Shown: positions 14,325 to 15,291 of the stretch, piece by piece
Layout: each line of letters begins with the position of its first letter
Numbering within the stretch: position 1 is the stretch's first letter
Source of the DNA: Bacteroidales bacterium UBA1769
Lineage (GTDB): Bacteria > Bacteroidota > Bacteroidia > Bacteroidales > UBA932
Assembly (NCBI GenBank): GCA_002314725.1
Contig: DCGV01000010.1
Location: forward strand, 8,262 to 23,552
DNA: 15,291 bases
Reading direction: 5' to 3'
The notes under the pieces: model-generated
Database searches by the model: none
Told to the model about the DNA's origin: nothing
What the model saw: only the letters and a program-made list of their open reading frames with translations
Program-made: the position numbers and the translations under genes

Positions 14325-15155
14325 CTACAATAATAGATATCCCAACTGCAACAGATGGTTTTTTATATCATTTTCGTTTGATTCAAGAATCAGAGCAGGC
14401 AAGTCATTCTGAAGTATACTGATTACATCTGATGCAATGATATGTTCATTAGATTCTTGGTCGGTGATTTTTTTTATTTTTTTAACTATCGTTTCGCCAC
14501 CCACTTTGTCTATTTTGCGTAGAGCGTTTATTATGTCCCCACAAACTTTTGATGGAGGAGTAACACCGTCGAAATCGTGGTTGTCTGTTAAAACATAGTC
14601 TCCGAGAAGATGTACGTCATAGACTATTGCTAATATTGCGTTGGCCCAACCAGCTTCCTTGCCATAATGTGCCAATCCGAATGTATCTTCGGTAACTCTA
14701 TTGGCAATATTGTTTCTTCTTTGCTGCTCCCTGACCAAACAATCTTTGAATCTTACCACCTCCGATGGGTTATCATACCAAGTGTATTTTGATATCTTTC
14801 TTTCCAAATCATCTGACCATGGTAATGCATTATAGCCCCAATGGAAAAGAAGCCTATGTTTGCAAGCGAATCCAAACTCCCTTTTGACATAATCATAAAA
14901 ATTAAGATTATCAAAATCTTCAATAGGTTCACCTTTATAGTTATCAATTAGATCACTTGTTATCGTTTGCAACCATAATTTTATTTTTAGATTTTCTTTT
15001 GGGATGTTGCCTTTTACATCGGTCGCAAAGGGGAGTACTGAATACATCTCCATAACATGAAGTTTTGCGTTTGGATGTGCAAATGATTGAATGGCAGCCA
15101 GTAATAGAGAAATAGTCAATAAGATTGCCTTATATTTATTGCGTGGTCTCATCAT
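14325..15155 (-). CDS. Secreted protein, possible S1/P1 nuclease or zinc-dependent phospholipase C-like fold
   Basis: 276 residues from the ATG at 15153-15155. A further in-frame ATG at 15185 lies upstream of the predicted promoter and would spoil the signal peptide. Residues 3-27 form a signal peptide (RPRNKYK, then a hydrophobic core, likely cleavage SFA|HPN), so the product is probably periplasmic or surface-exposed. I do not firmly recognise it. The helix ending AIVYDVHLLGDYVLTDNHDF contains His182-x3-Asp186 followed by His193. This resembles the HxxxD...H zinc ligands of S1/P1 nucleases and related phospholipases C (HFLGD...PLH). The N-terminal Trp that ligates zinc in true S1/P1 enzymes is absent, and spacing to the last His is one residue longer. 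Activity is therefore doubtful. It lies 34 bp upstream of polA on the same strand. Confidence 0.6.
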   Translation of the reverse strand: MMRPRNKYKAILLTISLLLAAIQSFAHPNAKLHVMEMYSVLPFATDVKGNIPKENLKIKLWLQTITSDLIDNYKGEPIEDFDNLNFYDYVKREFGFACKHRLLFHWGYNALPWSDDLERKISKYTWYDNPSEVVRFKDCLVREQQRRNNIANRVTEDTFGLAHYGKEAGWANAILAIVYDVHLLGDYVLTDNHDFDGVTPPSKVCGDIINALRKIDKVGGETIVKKIKKITDQESNEHIIASDVISILQNDLPALILESNENDIKNHLLQLGYLLL

Positions 15156-15171
15156 TTTCTTGATTTTTTTA

Positions 15172-15179
15172 CAAAAATA
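15172..15179 (-). promoter_or_regulatory. Possible -7 box for the secreted-protein gene
   Basis: The minus strand reads TATTTTTG, a TAnnTTTG match. Its start near 15165 would be about 10 nt before the ATG at 15155. No clear -33 TTTG is present upstream. The position supports the shorter start of the secreted protein. Confidence 0.45.
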
Positions 15180-15191
15180 ATGCATATTTTT

Positions 15192-15222
15192 TTTGGTTAA
15201 AAAGAATAAATCTATACCTTTG
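15192..15222 (+). promoter_or_regulatory. Strong Bacteroidetes-type promoter firing off the right edge
   Basis: TTTG at 15192-15195, a 19-bp spacer and TACCTTTG at 15215-15222 form a perfect consensus promoter on the plus strand. Transcription would start near 15229 and run out of the window. It is divergent from the secreted-protein gene. Confidence 0.8.
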
Positions 15223-15291
15223 CAGCCCGTTTCGGAAAGGACGAGAGTCCATTGAAATAAAGTTGCAAAAAAGTTGAAATAAATTTGGTAG
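15223..15291 (+). other. Untranslated leader or tandem promoter region at the right edge
   Basis: The 69 bp after the promoter contain no convincing start codon or reading frame. A near-palindromic TTTCGGAAA is followed by an A-rich tract ending AAATTTGGTAG. The last TTTG (15284-15287) could be the -33 box of a second promoter whose -7 box would lie just past the edge. Tandem promoters of this kind are typical upstream of Bacteroidetes rRNA operons; what is actually downstream cannot be seen. Confidence 0.4.

Overview
The window is ordinary-looking chromosome from a member of the Bacteroidetes, most likely order Bacteroidales. The best evidence is the promoters. At least four sites match TTTG-N19/20-TAnnTTTG, the -33/-7 consensus of the primary Bacteroidetes sigma factor, and several more have only the -7 box. 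Shine-Dalgarno sequences are weak throughout. The protein set agrees: a SusC-like (OMP_b-brl type) outer-membrane protein, a stand-alone PASTA protein beside a RluA-family pseudouridine synthase, and Bacteroidales-type SerRS, L21, L34 and PolA sequences. The DNA is AT-rich. I see no insertion sequence, phage gene, tRNA or CRISPR array.

Layout from left to right. (1) Minus strand: the first 8 codons of rpmA (L27), and rplU (L21) with its promoter and a leader of about 95 nt. (2) Plus strand, divergent from rplU: a compact operon of an AAA/STAND-like ATPase, a class III (CobB/SIRT5-like) sirtuin and ubiX, each overlapping the next by 4 bp. A second promoter then drives serS and ruvC, which are 3 bp apart. 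(3) Plus strand: a 1049-residue outer-membrane beta-barrel protein with a Gly/Met/Pro-rich and acidic C-terminal tail, ended by a strong terminator. (4) Plus strand: a membrane-anchored triple-PASTA protein overlapping a RluD-type pseudouridine synthase gene. Their -33 box lies inside the hairpin of the preceding terminator. (5) A two-way terminator, then a minus-strand group read right to left: a secreted S1/P1-nuclease-like protein, polA, an ECF sigma factor, rsmG and rpmH (L34, 50 aa). (6) At the right edge, two divergent promoters: one for the secreted protein and one near-perfect plus-strand promoter for something beyond the window, possibly an rRNA or other stable-RNA operon.

Most genes are housekeeping: translation (rplU, rpmA, rpmH, serS, rsmG, rluD-like) and DNA repair or recombination (polA, ruvC). 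The less routine parts are five: the ATPase-sirtuin-UbiX operon, whose ATPase has altered Walker motifs; a DNA polymerase I that appears to lack all proofreading carboxylates; an orphan ECF sigma factor lodged between polA and rsmG; the long tail on the outer-membrane barrel; and the promoter built into a terminator. I found no convincing new defence or mobile system.
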